From: Cryptomeria japonica
Taxonomy: Eukaryota; Streptophyta; Pinopsida; Cupressales; Cupressaceae
Direction: 5' to 3'
Length of the DNA stretch: 64,000 bases
Assembly: GCF_030272615.1 (NCBI RefSeq)
Contig: NC_081414.1
Coordinates: 53,990,636 to 54,054,635, forward strand
The notes beneath the pieces were generated by a model, which had not been told where the DNA came from, ran no database searches, and saw only the letters and a list, made by a program, of their open reading frames with translations. Made by a program: the position numbers and the translations under genes. Positions 32,395 to 44,582 of this stretch are shown in pieces. Every line of letters begins with the position of its first letter. Positions within the stretch are counted from its first letter, which is position 1.

Positions 32395-33570
32395 TGTTAC
32401 TACTTATCAAATTGCCATTAGTTTCATATCCAAAGTCATACTATATATTCTAGTTGGTTAGTATTACCGAATCATGCAGTCGATACACATAGAGAAGTCA
32501 GTATGAACAATCTAGTCGGTTACAGAAGAAAGCAGTCACAGAACATAGTATTCACCGAGCTGTTTACCGAGTAATGTTTCATGGCTACCGAGTGGTAAAG
32601 TTAACTCACCGAGTGAAATGTTTTACTAGATACATTGAACCTGGACATGCACATGAAAACGTGTTACAAGATCGAGGCACATCTAACCATTTTTGCATTG
32701 GAAATTGCATTAGGAGATTGTGTATGATCACAAGGTCAATCTAACCAATGAGATATTTTGTTTAGTTATTCATTTGAAGAATCTTTTTGTAAGATCGAAG
32801 CAATGAATTAAATCACTCCTATAAGAGATCTATTTATACAACATGATTCTAGGGTTAGATATAAGATATGCAACAAGAGATACAAGAGTGTGTATGCATG
32901 AAGGAAGACTGTTATAGAGACACAGAGAGGTCACTGAGAAGGTTATCAGTGAACAGCTGAAGAACAGAGTAAACAGAAGAGTTTACCGAGTTTCATTATG
33001 GGTTACTGAGGTAAGCTACAAGCTAGGTAATCTTATTTAGAGCACATAGAATCTGCTTTAGCATTTCAGATGTAAAGTTGCAAATATTTGTAATGATTTT
33101 ATTGTAATATTTTGAAGTTGTAAGAGAAACCTTTAATAGGGTAAAAGACTCTAACCAAGTCTATAAATTGTAAATCCTTTAACCAGTTGCTACACTTATA
33201 TAGTGTTGTAAAATCCTTTAGTAAGGTAGATCTAACTGATCTTGATACTCCTAACAGGGTAAGCTATCAAAAATAGCTAAATGTAGCTCTAACCGAGCAT
33301 TCTTTATTATTGTAGTAGTGAAGTTGTGGGTGCCATCCCCACTGCAGTTTTTCTCTCTAACCAAGAGTTTCTGCGTGACCAAAATATATGTGTTATGGAG
33401 TGAATCATATATGATTGTTATCTATTGATTTTAGTTTTATTTTATGTTACTGCACTATTCTGTTTATGCATGACAGAATAGTGTAGTAAGGTTATTATCA
33501 AAGAAAAGTTTTGGAGTACTGATTCACCCCTCCCCTCTTAGTACATTAGCTTTCCATATTGGGCCTAAAA
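32395..33570 (+). repeat. 3' LTR of element D (1176 bp)
   Basis: Pairs with 1598-2782. It ends CTAAAA where the 5' copy has CTAACA, then the target repeat GACCC follows. Confidence 0.85.
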
Positions 33571-34060
33571 GACCCCACTGGCTCCCCTCCACAACACTCA
33601 CTTCTCCAAGGAAGCCAAGCACCAATCCCCATAGGAAATCCTAGTAGAAAAATGTGTATCTCTACTAAGAACCGTAAGAAAGTGAGCCGCTTCAGAGGTC
33701 AAACCTCATGCGCCAACAACTAGAAGGTTTTTGGCTTCTAACATAAAAGGTGTCTAGTAAAGGATTTAGTTTGGGTGGCTATAATCAGCAGCGTGTTACG
33801 CTCCATTAAATGGAAGGATTCCCAACCTATAGAGGTTGTGCTTTATAGGGTTTATGGGGAGTCATAATGCCATTATATCAGCATGTAACATCTGTTGCTT
33901 GCAACTTTCATCACAAACACATTTATTTATAGTGGCTTGGAAGAGCTTGGATTTAGCTTGTTACCACTTTGGGTCGTTCTCTCTGATCGAGCCTTAAGGG
34001 ATACTTGGTAGGCAGGCCCCTTCTTAAGGATAAAATAAAAACAACCTATTGTTGACGACA
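33571..34060 (-). other. Tat-type leader fragment H, right part
   Basis: In minus orientation it aligns with the leader of A (about 5105-5600) and C (53690-54240), and it continues 1501-1597 across D. It holds the hairpin 33826-33849 (CCTATAGAG/CTTTATAGG). No coding frame. Confidence 0.6.
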
Positions 34061-36383
34061 CAAAAACAAGTGTTTATTTTAGAGCAACTATTGAAGTGTT
34101 TGCCAAACTATAAAGACACATAGTTTCAAAATCTAAATTAAATTATAAATTTTAAATAATAAATGGGAAAGAGAGGGGTCCTAAAGATCTAAATTTTAAA
34201 TTAAAACCATGATCTATTATAAGTGGGCTTAAGGGGAGACATAAAATGTCAATTACACAACAAGCAAGTTAATGGAATTTGAAAGGCAAATACACATATT
34301 ATTTCAAATTAAAACATAATTATTTTTAATTAAAACAAGATTATTTTTAATCCTACTATTTCCAATTAATTTATTAAAAATAACATCATTTAGAATTAAT
34401 TGAGATAGAATTATTATATAAATTAAATTATTTTAATTTAATTAATATTATTTAAAATAATTTTCATAAAAACATTAGATAAATAATATTTAACTGATAC
34501 TAAGAAATAAACACAATTTTTGGTACGTAATACATATAAAATTAAATAGAAATAAAAATAAAAATACATGCTTGCATCATGCTATCTTTGCCTTCTTTGT
34601 TCTCGATATCTTTGTTCCATTTCGAGAGAATATTTCCTTGAAGCCTTATTTTGCCTTCTCTTCTTGTTCCCCATGCTTTTAAAATAACCTTCAAATATCT
34701 TCGAATCATTGCCCTGAAAATAACTTTCAAATGTCTTCTTTCATCCAAAAATGGGAATTGTTTTAATCATTTGTGTGTAAAAAAATGAAAAAAATTATGT
34801 ATATTTATATGACTATACAAAAATGTAAGAAAAATAAAAAATTGGGTCGGCGAGGGTTGGAACGAACATTGACAGTTACAAAAGGTCGAGTTCATTCGAA
34901 CTCGGCCATTACATGAAAGTACGCATCATTATTTTGCCCAGGGGGTTCGAGCGAAGGGGGATTCGATCGAATTCCCCTTCGCTCGAATGCCCTTTTTAGA
35001 TATATCTCCTCAAATTTTCTAGAGTTATGATAAATTTTCACCTTCAGACCTCTGGTTCAAGGCACAAATGAAAGAATCTTGATAACCCAAAAATATAAGA
35101 TGGTAGTGCTAGGAGCAAGCTTTCCAATGAGTATAATTTTATTACACTGTGAATTTATTATGTTCTTGTTTTTTTAATTTTATGGAATATTGGTTTTTCA
35201 CCTAACATGAACTTCTATGTTCAATGCATTGGAAAAAATAGGAAACTAATTCAAAAAAATTCTGAAAAATATATATGTCCCGTGTATTGATGTCTTCTTT
35301 CTAACCAAATAAATAAATTGAATTTTGATATATATAGAACAAGCTATGTGTTGAAACTTAAACCTATGTCTGAATTATAACTAGTCATACTTTACAACTT
35401 AATAAAATGAAAAATATTCAACATATCACGATCAAACAAATAACAAGCCCTAGATATTGATGTTAGAAACCAAAATTAAAAATAATTGAGTTTTTATCAT
35501 TTATAGGAAAAATTTATACATTTTGGGAGGCACATCACTCTTAGAAAATGTAGCTTGCTGTAAAAAACTACTTTTCGAAGCATATGGAAAAATTTCAAAA
35601 GAAAACTTAAAAGAAAATTTTAAAAATAATATTTAGAGTATACAGACAAATGTTACAAATTACTAATTTACATAATCTTCAAATTCTTAATAGTTTAAAA
35701 GTTATAGTTGTCAAAAGTTGAAGATTATTTTTAAATTGTTCATCTCATTATCAAAAGTGGCAAAAAAGTGGGAACCATTATTGTGAGTTCACGTAGTTAA
35801 GTAGTGAAACAACTTCCTACACTATCTTTGAGAGGATGGTAATGCAAAGATTTTATAGATCCTTACAATAGTTACCAAAACTTAACATAAATAAACATAA
35901 ATAGCATACATACCAGAATACAATGATTTATGTGGGGAAAACATTTTTGCGAGAAAAACTCCACACTCCAAAAGTTGACCAATATATTATTTAAAAATTA
36001 ATAACAAATTACAATATGCTTATAGAGAAAGCTTTTCAAAAGAGTGTCATTAACCAAAGATTCAGAGGAAACTCAATAGCTATAAGAATATTACACACAA
36101 TCTCCATCACACACACCTCATATATAGGATATACAATACATGAAACCATCAAACAATATTACAAAACCATGGGATAAACCCACAAAATAAAGTGGTACTC
36201 ATCTTACCTTCAATCCTAGATGCCCTATGATGTGTCAAAACAAACATTAACATGTGTACCTCCCATTTACAACTCATTTATGTGTCTAATGTATTTTTAT
36301 ATTTCTTTGGCTAGTGATTAGTTTGTCCACACTATTTGGTGCCATCATTTAGTTAATGCATATTAGGGCACCATTAAGTTCGG
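34061..36383. other. AT-rich DNA without genes
   Basis: No supported gene or element ends. A 42-bp near-perfect palindrome (34946-34987, TTCGAGCGAAGGGG arms) and a nearby hairpin CGAGTTC-ATTC-GAACTCG (about 34889-34906) stand out as GC-rich. The rest is A/T-rich and degenerate. Confidence 0.5.
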
Positions 36384-36574
36384 TGAGAGGGGAACAACCT
36401 AAGTGGTGAACAAATAAAACCAAGTAATCCAAGCCACTATAATCAAATGCATACATGATAAAAATCATGTGCGATGAGTGCTACATGTTGTCACAATGAT
36501 ATTATGCCTCCCTCAATGCCTATACAGTACGTTAAAATCTATAGAGCGTAACCTCTATAGATTGGGAGACCAGA
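36384..36574 (+). other. Tat-type leader fragment I
   Basis: Aligns in plus orientation with 5130-5345 of A (GAACGACCCAAGTGGT-like start, ACTATAA, then the hairpin and CTGGGAG). Its hairpin, 36536-36563, has an 11-bp perfect stem with loop CGTAAC. It ends abruptly at the chromovirus fragment, so 36574/36575 is a recombination or insertion junction. Confidence 0.55.
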
Positions 36575-37318
36575 TATGCTTCGCATGTACGTCATGGATA
36601 ATCAAACTAGATGGGAAGAGTGCCTTCCCTTAGTGGAGTTTGCCTATAACAATGGGCATCACACTTCTTTGGGGATGCCACCCTATCAAGCATTATATGG
36701 CAGGCCTTGTCGGACACCGTTGAGTTGGGACCGCATAGAGGACAGAGTTGCTATTGGTCCTGAGATAGTTCGGGATATGGAACAGTAGGTGGTTTTGATT
36801 AGGTAGCATCTTAGAGAGGCACAAGATAGACAGAAGAAATATGTAGATGCGAAGAGGATAGATCATAGCTACTTGGTTGGAGATAGAGTTTTCCTGATAG
36901 TGCAATCGCATAAGAGTCCAATCTGTTATGGAAAGGTTTCTAAGCTTGCACCTTGCTTTGTAGGACCATTTAAGATCCTTGAGAAGATAGGACCAATTGC
37001 CTACCATTTAGCATTATCACCTAGCCTATCACACATCCACGATGTGTTTCATGTATCAGTTTTGAGGAAGTATATCTATGATGAGTCTCATATATTAGAT
37101 TGGGATGCCTTGCAGGTGGAGTCGGACGGGCAGCTAGCTTTGGAGCCCATTCGCATTTTGGCACGTCGGATGCTGGCCCTTCAAGGTCAAGAGCTGGACC
37201 AGGTTAGGGTCTAGTGGGATTGCTATGATGAGGTTACGGCTTCATGGGAGGACGCAACACGTATGAGATCAGAGTACCCCCATCTTTTTGATGAACTCTA
37301 GGAGGAAGTTCATGCCTA
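36575..37318 (+). pseudogene. pol: Chromovirus integrase C-terminus and chromodomain fragment
   Basis: One frame from 36576, with a TAG at 36786-36788 and later stops. It reads through WEECLPLVEFAYNNGHH, YGRPCRTPLSW, then PFKILEKIGPIAYHLALSP and HDVFHVSVLRKY, which are typical of plant chromovirus integrase C-termini. A chromodomain-like end follows (residues around WDCYDEVTASWEDA, then EYPHLF). All upstream protein is missing. Chromodomains target insertion to heterochromatin. The type differs from A, C and E, which lack this domain. Confidence 0.82.
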
Positions 37319-37330
37319 GAGGGGGAGGGT

Positions 37331-38743
37331 GTGAGGCCCTACCCTGACTCGGTCTAGCATTTCAGTGATTTTTATGTTGAGACTATTATGGATGCTTTAT
37401 TTTTATGCATTATGGATTTAGAACTTATATGATTCCATGATATGGATAACATTGCTATATGTTGATGCTTCATTTATATGCTTTATGATATAGAACTCTA
37501 CATGATTTTAGAATAGGATGAATTTGAGATGATGTATGTATTTTTTGGATTTGCAGGACTTTACTATGATGATAGAATTAGGATGTATGTTTTATGTGTG
37601 GATCAAAATTATGAGAATTATGATAAGTTCTTATGTGGAATTATCCGGATATAAGATATATTGAATTTTTAAAATGTATATTGTATGCAGAGTGTTTGAT
37701 GTGTATTCTTATTCATGTGCTTTATATGATATGAGGTTATTTGAAATTACTAATGTGTAATTGAGATGTGTAGGAAAATTATCCATGTGACCATGGAAAT
37801 ATTATGGAGAACCAAACCTAGACCTATGTACGTTCATAAAACCAGGGTTTGTCTATTTGGAGAGACAACACCCCGTTTGTATCATATTTTATTAATAAAA
37901 GTGATTGTTGCATGAATGTTAAATTGAATTTTGTTTATTTGTGTAAATCCAACAAGAGACAAGATTTTGTGTATAATTTCGTAAAAGTATTTTTATTGTG
38001 TCGCTTGATACATGTGATCGATTTATGTTTCAGATTTTAAATTTGTCTCTTGGAGGGAGTTGTTTAACCATAGCTTTTTCAATTAATTTAATGTAAATCC
38101 ATAATTGCCTTGAGAAAAGAATCTTTGGGATGGTCAACTTAAGTTTGACCCGAAAATTAACTTCAGATGGGTTTAAAAAGGGTTAAATGGACACCTAGGG
38201 GTAGTTTAATAGGGTTTCCTAAAGCCCATAAGGTATACCTAAGGGTTAGGAGTAATTTTAGGCATGTACCAACTCTCATGTGACCATTTAGACACCCTAA
38301 AAAGTGACTTTTCTAAGTTGAGCGAAAATTGAAATTAGAAGGATCATCTAAGTTGTAAACTTTCCTTTTGGATGTAAGATCCCTTTCCCATTTTCTCCTA
38401 CCTTTCCTTTTCAGTTCTAGAAACTTGTGAGAACTCTCACTAGGATCTTCTTAAGCAAGAATGAGAGATTTTGTGGGAAATCACCCACTCTCCATTTTTG
38501 GAGACAAGATTTTGAAAGAAAGACAAATTTGGTTTTAGAAAATTTGGCTAAGGGTAGAGAGGCAAGGGTTTGTGGAATTGGGCTGCTCATCTTCAACCAA
38601 TCTAGCATACCTTTGGGTAGTAGAAGGTTGGTCATATTTTCTCTTGGTATTATTTTATATTGCATGTTGTGTTGAAAGGATTTGCTTGTGTAAATAGGCT
38701 AGTTTTCTTGCATGTTTTCCTTAGAAAATTATTGTGTTCTATG
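37331..38743 (+). repeat. Partial 3' LTR of the chromovirus
   Basis: Follows the purine tract GAGGGGGAGGG (about 37319-37329) and starts TGTGAGGCCC. It runs to the insertion point of C. No second copy is present, so the right end is unproven. No gene inside. Confidence 0.55.
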
Positions 38744-40254
38744 TGTAGCTAGGAAATCGGAAATCATCAAAGCAAATATCAATAATAGCTCAATCACAAA
38801 AGCAGATTGCAATGATCAATCCTAACACACTCAATAGAGACATGAAAAGCAAAACATTCAAAACTAAAGACTAAGCAAACCAGATGCAGATTCGAATGTC
38901 TCCTTCATGCGGCTCCATTGTCCTTCTTTCTTCTCCAAATAGCCTTTGTTTGTGGATCTCACCTTCAAGTGCACACACATGAGATGAAAGCAAGTAAATA
39001 AGATATTGGTGCAAGAGTACTTGAAGTGTGATTGATTTGACAAAGTGATTAGAAATTCGATAATCTGATTATTAGATTGAGATTGAAGAAATTCATCCAA
39101 TTTATAGATAAATTGGAGAAATGATCAAATTAGCATGATTCAATTCAAATGGAAATTGCAAATCAATATGACAAATTATGACAAATTTGCACTTTCTATG
39201 CAAAATTGATTGATTGATAATTTATGACAAAATTATGACAACTTTCTATGTCAAAATTGATTGATTGTCAATTATGACAAATTATGACAAATTGAAATGC
39301 CATTCCCATGAAATTAGGAGAAAAATAGAAGAAAATGAAATTAGGAATTTAGAAAATAGAAAATTAGAAAATTGATGAAAATTAGGAAATTAGAAATTAG
39401 AAATTGATAGAAATTAGGAAATTAGGAATTAGGTAAATTAATTAATAATTTGTCATTTATTAATTAATTCACAAAAAGAGGAATAATTAGCCAATTAAAT
39501 AAACATTTAATTGCGATGAGAAGACTTAGGATAAATAAATAATTTAATAATCCTAAAGGGAAAAATGACAAACAAGGTTAAATGATTAAATCACGAAACC
39601 CTAGAAGATGAATTAGCAATGCAAAGATGACAATTAGGTCTTGATGAAAGATAATTGACTCGATCATGATTCAGATTAACAAAGGACCAATGTGATAAAT
39701 GATTTGATTGATAAATGCGCCAATTGATGAGGAACAATGACAAATTGATCCAAATTGACATAATTGAGACAAACAACAATCGATGACAAATCGATCGCAA
39801 AATGACAAAATTGACGAGGACAAGAATCGATGACAAAATAGATTGCAAGACGACAAGATTGAAAATGACAACGATTAATGACAAATTGATCGCAAAATGA
39901 CAAGATCGAACATAACAACGATTGATGACAAATCAATCACCAGATGATAAGATTGATAAGAGGACAAAACCCTAATTAGGATTGACGATGTCCAAAATGA
40001 TGACAAATGAGCACGCACATTGATGTGATAGGATAAAATCGATCAAAATCATGATTGGATAGTGTTGTCGACAAGACCAAATTTGAGAGCGAGATGAATG
40101 AAGAATGTAGAAGAATGACTCGATGCTCACAAATGATAAAGACCAAGTGCGAATCATAGGAGAAATGTTAATGCGATGCAAAAACCTAAAATAAGGCAAT
40201 GCGCAAATGTTAAAGTACGACTCCGCAAGCATTGACCATTTTTAGGTGTCTACA
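38744..40254 (-). repeat. 3' LTR of C (1511 bp)
   Basis: The minus-strand start TGTAGACACCTAAAA is the same as in A. The end near 38744 matches 54847-55433 for about 590 bp. It contains a five-unit tandem repeat (39731-39965) and low-complexity GAAATTAG and TATGACAAAT runs (39170-39440). Confidence 0.85.
39731..39965 (-). repeat. Five tandem 47-bp units in the C LTR
   Basis: Units start at 39731, 39778, 39825, 39872 and 39919 with exact 47-base spacing. The core is ATCGATGACAAAT then CGCAAAATGACAA. Minus-strand ORFs here (39591-39936) are by-products of the repeat. Confidence 0.75.
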
Positions 40255-40273
40255 TTTTGCCCCTCTTTGAGAC
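40255..40273 (-). other. Polypurine tract of C
   Basis: The minus strand reads GTCTCAAAGAGGGGCAAAA next to the LTR, the same as in A. Confidence 0.85.
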
Positions 40274-41126
40274 AATGCAATTTTAAGTGTTGTTTCAAAG
40301 AATAGTAATGAAAATGCCCCAGACAATGACAATGACATATGCATGCCCCCTCGAGGAATTGGCCGGAAACATGCAGAAAATAGGCCAATTGATCGATAAA
40401 AATGATAGGATCGAACGGACTGACAATCGGATACCGGATGCATGAAGGACAAGCAATTAATGACACAAAAGACTATGACCAACATAAGATGGAGAGGGTG
40501 CACATCCATCTATGCACTAACAAAGATCTATAAATGAGACCAAGAGAGTGAAAATTGCTCATTTGCACTAGCCTAAGAGGAGAATGTGTTGCTCTGGAAA
40601 AGGACACTTGCAGAGAGATGGTGAACATTCCAAGGGTAGATCACCTCGGAGAATGTGTACACACATTCAGATGACCGGATGACGTAGGAGCAGCAGTATG
40701 TATCTCAAAAACCCATGTTTTCAATTTTATGAATTTGACTTGCTTGCGAGACATTGTGGGGCCCACAGGAAATGCAGAAAATGACTTCTGCGCTTGTGTA
40801 GGGTGAATCCTGTGCTTGTGTAGGGTCTTCTATGCTTGTGTAGGGAGACACAGGCATAGGAAATGTGACAAAGGCGCAGGACTCATCACACAGGAGCAAT
40901 TATGCAATGGAAACCCTAATTTTGGTCAAAACAACATGCAAATGATCCAGAAAGGGGGGATAAGGGTAGGATAGGTCAGAATAGCTTAGAAACACCCTGA
41001 TTTGTGGATGAAATGAGGAAATGCAACCCATAGGAGCAAACCCTAAAACTGACAAAATATGCCCCTATTGTGATGCAGAGTCGACAGTATCCGTTGATCA
41101 CATGGGAGAACTGACCTGACTGCTTC
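40274..41126 (+). other. Region upstream of the C antisense gene
   Basis: No gene. Three copies of a GCTTGTGTAGGG motif at about 40790-40845 recall the leader motif. The stem-loop array seen at this place in A is absent. Confidence 0.45.
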
Positions 41127-42818
41127 ATGCTACGACATAGACTTAGGAGCATGGACAGAGATACATTAGTAGGACTGGGGATATACTATGTCACATTCAT
41201 GCCCGAGATTAGGGCAAACATAGGACTTCTTACCGCATTGGTAGAGCGATGGCATTTGGAGACTTCCTCCTTCCATCTGGCAACTAGAGAGGCGACTATG
41301 ACACTGGAGGATGTATGGTGTATCCTTCGCATTTTGATTCATGGAGAGATGATAGAGTATGACCCAGTGATAGGGAGAGATGTATTGTGCAGATTATTCA
41401 AGTGCGACGCAGATGATCTGGATATCATAGAGAGGGATATCGGCTGGGAGACTATGGCATCAGAGTATGATCGGCGATATGTGGTGATAGCAGTGGTGAT
41501 AGCATGTCTACTATCAGGAGACAGATGAGGAAATGGATTCCCTATTAGATGGGGAAGAGTGCTAGAGTGGATGGCGATAGAGGGGACAGTGTATGCATGG
41601 GGACCATGTGTACTGGCTATGCTATATTTTTAGTTGCATTAGATAGCATATCAGGGAGTGTAGACTTTGAGCTGTGGAGTCACATTGCTACAGGTATGGG
41701 CATTTGAGCACATAGCCACATGTCGACCGATTGCAGAGAGATAGGTATTACCACATTGACCATATGTGTACTGCTATGGAGGAGCATTGAGATAGGGTCC
41801 GTTTGGATACATATTGTACTGGCGACATGAGCTAGACAGATTGAGAGAGTTCACATGGAGGCCATATCGTGATTGCCTGGGATGGTCAGATGACAGTGAG
41901 GAGCTACCTTATTGTAGATAGGAGAGGTACTTGATTGGGCAACCAGTGAATTGCCAGAGAGTGATTGAGTTGTACCTACCAGAGAGAGTCAGACGACAGT
42001 TTGGAGAGAGGCAAGATGTACGTAGGAGGACTGCACACTTTGCCCGATCTCACAGAGAGACGAGTCAGTGGGGGAGTATGATTCAGCCACACATAGCATA
42101 TGCTGACTTCTCACAGCTACAGCAGAGACAGTGGGATTGGAGATCAGATGTAGTAGATGCCAGGACGAAAAAGGAGTATGAGAGATGGTTTGCATGACTA
42201 CGGCCAGTGCCATTGACAAATCCGGATATTCCAGTACCGAGGTGACAGGAGGACTTCCCACTCACAGGAGAGGAGTAGGGAGATGATGAGGATGAGGTGG
42301 ATGAGGGCAGGGATGAGGATGATGGGGAGGATGAGGATGGAGATGAGGATGATGGGGATGATGAGGATGAGCCAGATTCCGGTGAGCAGAAGGCATTGTA
42401 GGATATACCCATAGAGCCGGAGACAGCTAGGATAGAGGAGATGGAGATGTGCAGTCCTACCATAGAGAGTTAGCATGATCATATTATGACTTTAGAGAGA
42501 GAGCATGAGCAGTTCAGAGCTGAGATAGCCAGACTCACAGTGGCTCGAGATGCAGCAATAGCTCAAGCACAGCGAGAAGAACATAGAGTCACTGAGTATA
42601 TTGGGTCGATTCGGGATGCTAGTGCACGCGAGATGGCACAGATGTTGGTAGAGACCAGAGAGGAGATATGCCATTGGAGGACACTATATGAGAGCGTAGT
42701 CCCACCAGAGCAGAGAGCAACATCATATCGAATACGATCAAGGATAGAGAGTAGGGCACGCTCTCGGAGGTCATTGAGCAACATTGGGGTGAGTGGACCT
42801 ATGAGACCACCATAGCCA
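41127..42818 (+). pseudogene. Antisense extra ORF of C: plant mobile domain-like protein
   Basis: One plus-strand frame from ATG 41127 to 42815, opposite to the strand of gag-pol, broken by stops (41526 TGA, 41633 TAG, 42195 TGA and others) but with no frameshift. PMD features shared with the A copy are ERWHLETSSFHL, MTLEDVWCILRI, VTLLQVWAFEHI and the LPERVRRQFGERQ signature (about 41970-42015). Then come an Asp/Glu-rich acidic stretch (about 42290-42370), a coiled coil from 42486 (LEREHEQFRAEIARL) and a basic tail. Conservation between A and C with the same placement argues for a real element gene. An effect on silencing is only a hypothesis. Confidence 0.78.
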
Positions 42819-44404
42819 GGACCATGAGGGACATCATCCGCGAGACATGGCAGGGATGAGGAGGACAGAGGGAGCACCTAGTGACAGAGGCACGTGCTAC
42901 TTATGACAGACAGTGGACATTTATGTAGTTAGCCTGCGGGCCATACTTAGGACAGACAGTCCAATTTTGTACTCCGATATTATTGTGACATATGATATGA
43001 TATGCATCGATATGATGGGATGCAATGTGTTATGACAGATAGCTATATTTTTCATGTATGGATGACTTATGCACTATTTATATACCATTATGGAACATGT
43101 ATGAATGTATTTTTTTATGTGTTTTTGATGCATTGATAATATGAAATGGATAAAATGCTTGATGTGAGGCTTGATGTAATGCAAATGTACTAACCAAATG
43201 GATGCAGGATGCTGCATATGGATGTAGAGAAATCGGAGCACTAGACCGAACTGACTATCTGAATGGATGGAAGAAATGTTAGTAAGAAGAAAATGAGACA
43301 GAGGACAGTTAGAGACGAAGAAAAACTTGCTTTCACTAATGCACTTTGTAGGTGAGAACCTTTTATTTTAATGTAGCAAAATGGATGCATAGCATCATGG
43401 CATGGAAGGCCAGAGCCAAAATGCAACCCTTTTTGCAAAAGACAGACACATCACAGACAAACAACAATCACAACAAAAAAGAAAGGGACCATGAACCATC
43501 CCGGTCACTCTAAATTACTCAGTGACATCATCGAGCAACATAGGAACATGATCGAAGCCAAAGATAAATCAGTAAAAAGAGAAGATGCACAAATTCCAAC
43601 AAATCAAACTAACATCTTGATCTTCATTGTCAAAAGTTGAAAGTGCTAATAGGATGATCATGCTGTCTGGTTTCAGGACATGCGATACCCCATCTAAGAC
43701 AGGACACAGTCTGGTTTGGAGTATACCACACCCTGTATAAGACTCATGATAGTGTGCCAAGGACAAATAAATTTGCGGTTGATTGACATGACAAGTGTGA
43801 TTAGTTTGAATGTCTGGTTTGATTGAAAATTTCATCTGTTTATGCATGATTTCAGTAAAGCACAATGTGCGATTGTGTGTCATTGGATGTATGCTCAGTG
43901 ATCTATCTATGCACAAAGGGATTATTGAATTTTTTTGTTTTGCTTTTTGAATTTTTACAATTTTTTTGTGTTCACTTTTTCAGGACTTTATTTGACTTTT
44001 TAAAGATTTTTTTTAGGACATTTTTCAATTTTTTTATTTTTTTTAATTTATTTCAGGACATTTTTCAATTTTTTATGATTTTTTTCAGGACATTTTTCAA
44101 TTTTTATGATTTATTTCATGACATTTTTCAATTTTTTATGATTTTTTCAGGACAATTTTGGATGCAAAAGTTCCAATGATTGATCATGACAAGGGGAACG
44201 CACCTAATGCGCATCTAAAAGACATACATAGACTGGGACCAAAACATATGTACAAGAAACCGGAGTATGCAAGAGAATGATGTTGACCAATAACAGGCCT
44301 GGAATAGGACATTGGGTCAAGACAAAGATAGACATGATAAACTGGCCAAGAGAAAGCATAGCTAGAGGTCATGACAGATGACGGAGCAATAATCTCATTA
44401 CTCA
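42819..44404. other. Non-coding spacer of C
   Basis: No supported gene. It lies between the antisense gene and the integrase end. A T-rich tandem repeat (about 43969-44160) has units of about 31 bases, TTTTTTCAGGACATTTTTCA then ATTTTTTATGA, in five or six copies. Confidence 0.45.
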
Positions 44405-44582
44405 TGGCACCGAATTGCCAGGTTTTCACCATGGTACTTGCCCAAAGTGCCTGTTTGCCAGGTTTTCACTAGAGGGCGAATCATTTTTCTTTACTCTTTT
44501 GCTTTTTTTTCACTTTTTTTGTATTTTGACTTCTTTTTTTGTATTTTTTTAGGATCATATTTGAAGAAGTGCTGATATTAAA
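44405..44582 (-). other. Conserved GAAAAC block and A-rich tract after integrase (C)
   Basis: On the minus strand an A-rich tract follows the integrase stop, then two units starting GTGAAAACCTGGCAA with GGGCAAGTACCATG between them. The match with 14214-14390 of A is clear and non-coding. Confidence 0.5.

Larger units (their letters stand above)
1598..33570 (+). mobile_element. Element D: non-autonomous LTR retrotransposon hosting A and B
   Basis: Related terminal repeats lie at 1598-2782 and 32395-33570, flanked by GACCC at 1593-1597 and 33571-33575. A primer site TGGTATCAGAGC follows the 5' LTR and a purine tract precedes the 3' LTR. Without nested A and B and their duplications, D is about 8.05 kb. 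It encodes a Gag-like knuckle protein and a second large protein of unknown function. I see no protease, reverse transcriptase or integrase, so any past movement needed another element's enzymes. The primer site is common in plant Ty1/copia elements, but the superfamily cannot be assigned without pol. Confidence 0.85.

Noticed and set aside
34542-34748. 68-codon minus-strand ORF
   Set aside because: Low-complexity, isolated, with no start context or homology seen.
39591-40232. Overlapping minus-strand ORFs in the C LTR
   Set aside because: They follow the 47-bp tandem repeat and encode only repetitive peptides.
42083-42482. Ser-rich minus-strand ORFs
   Set aside because: Complement of the acidic Asp/Glu stretch of the C antisense gene.
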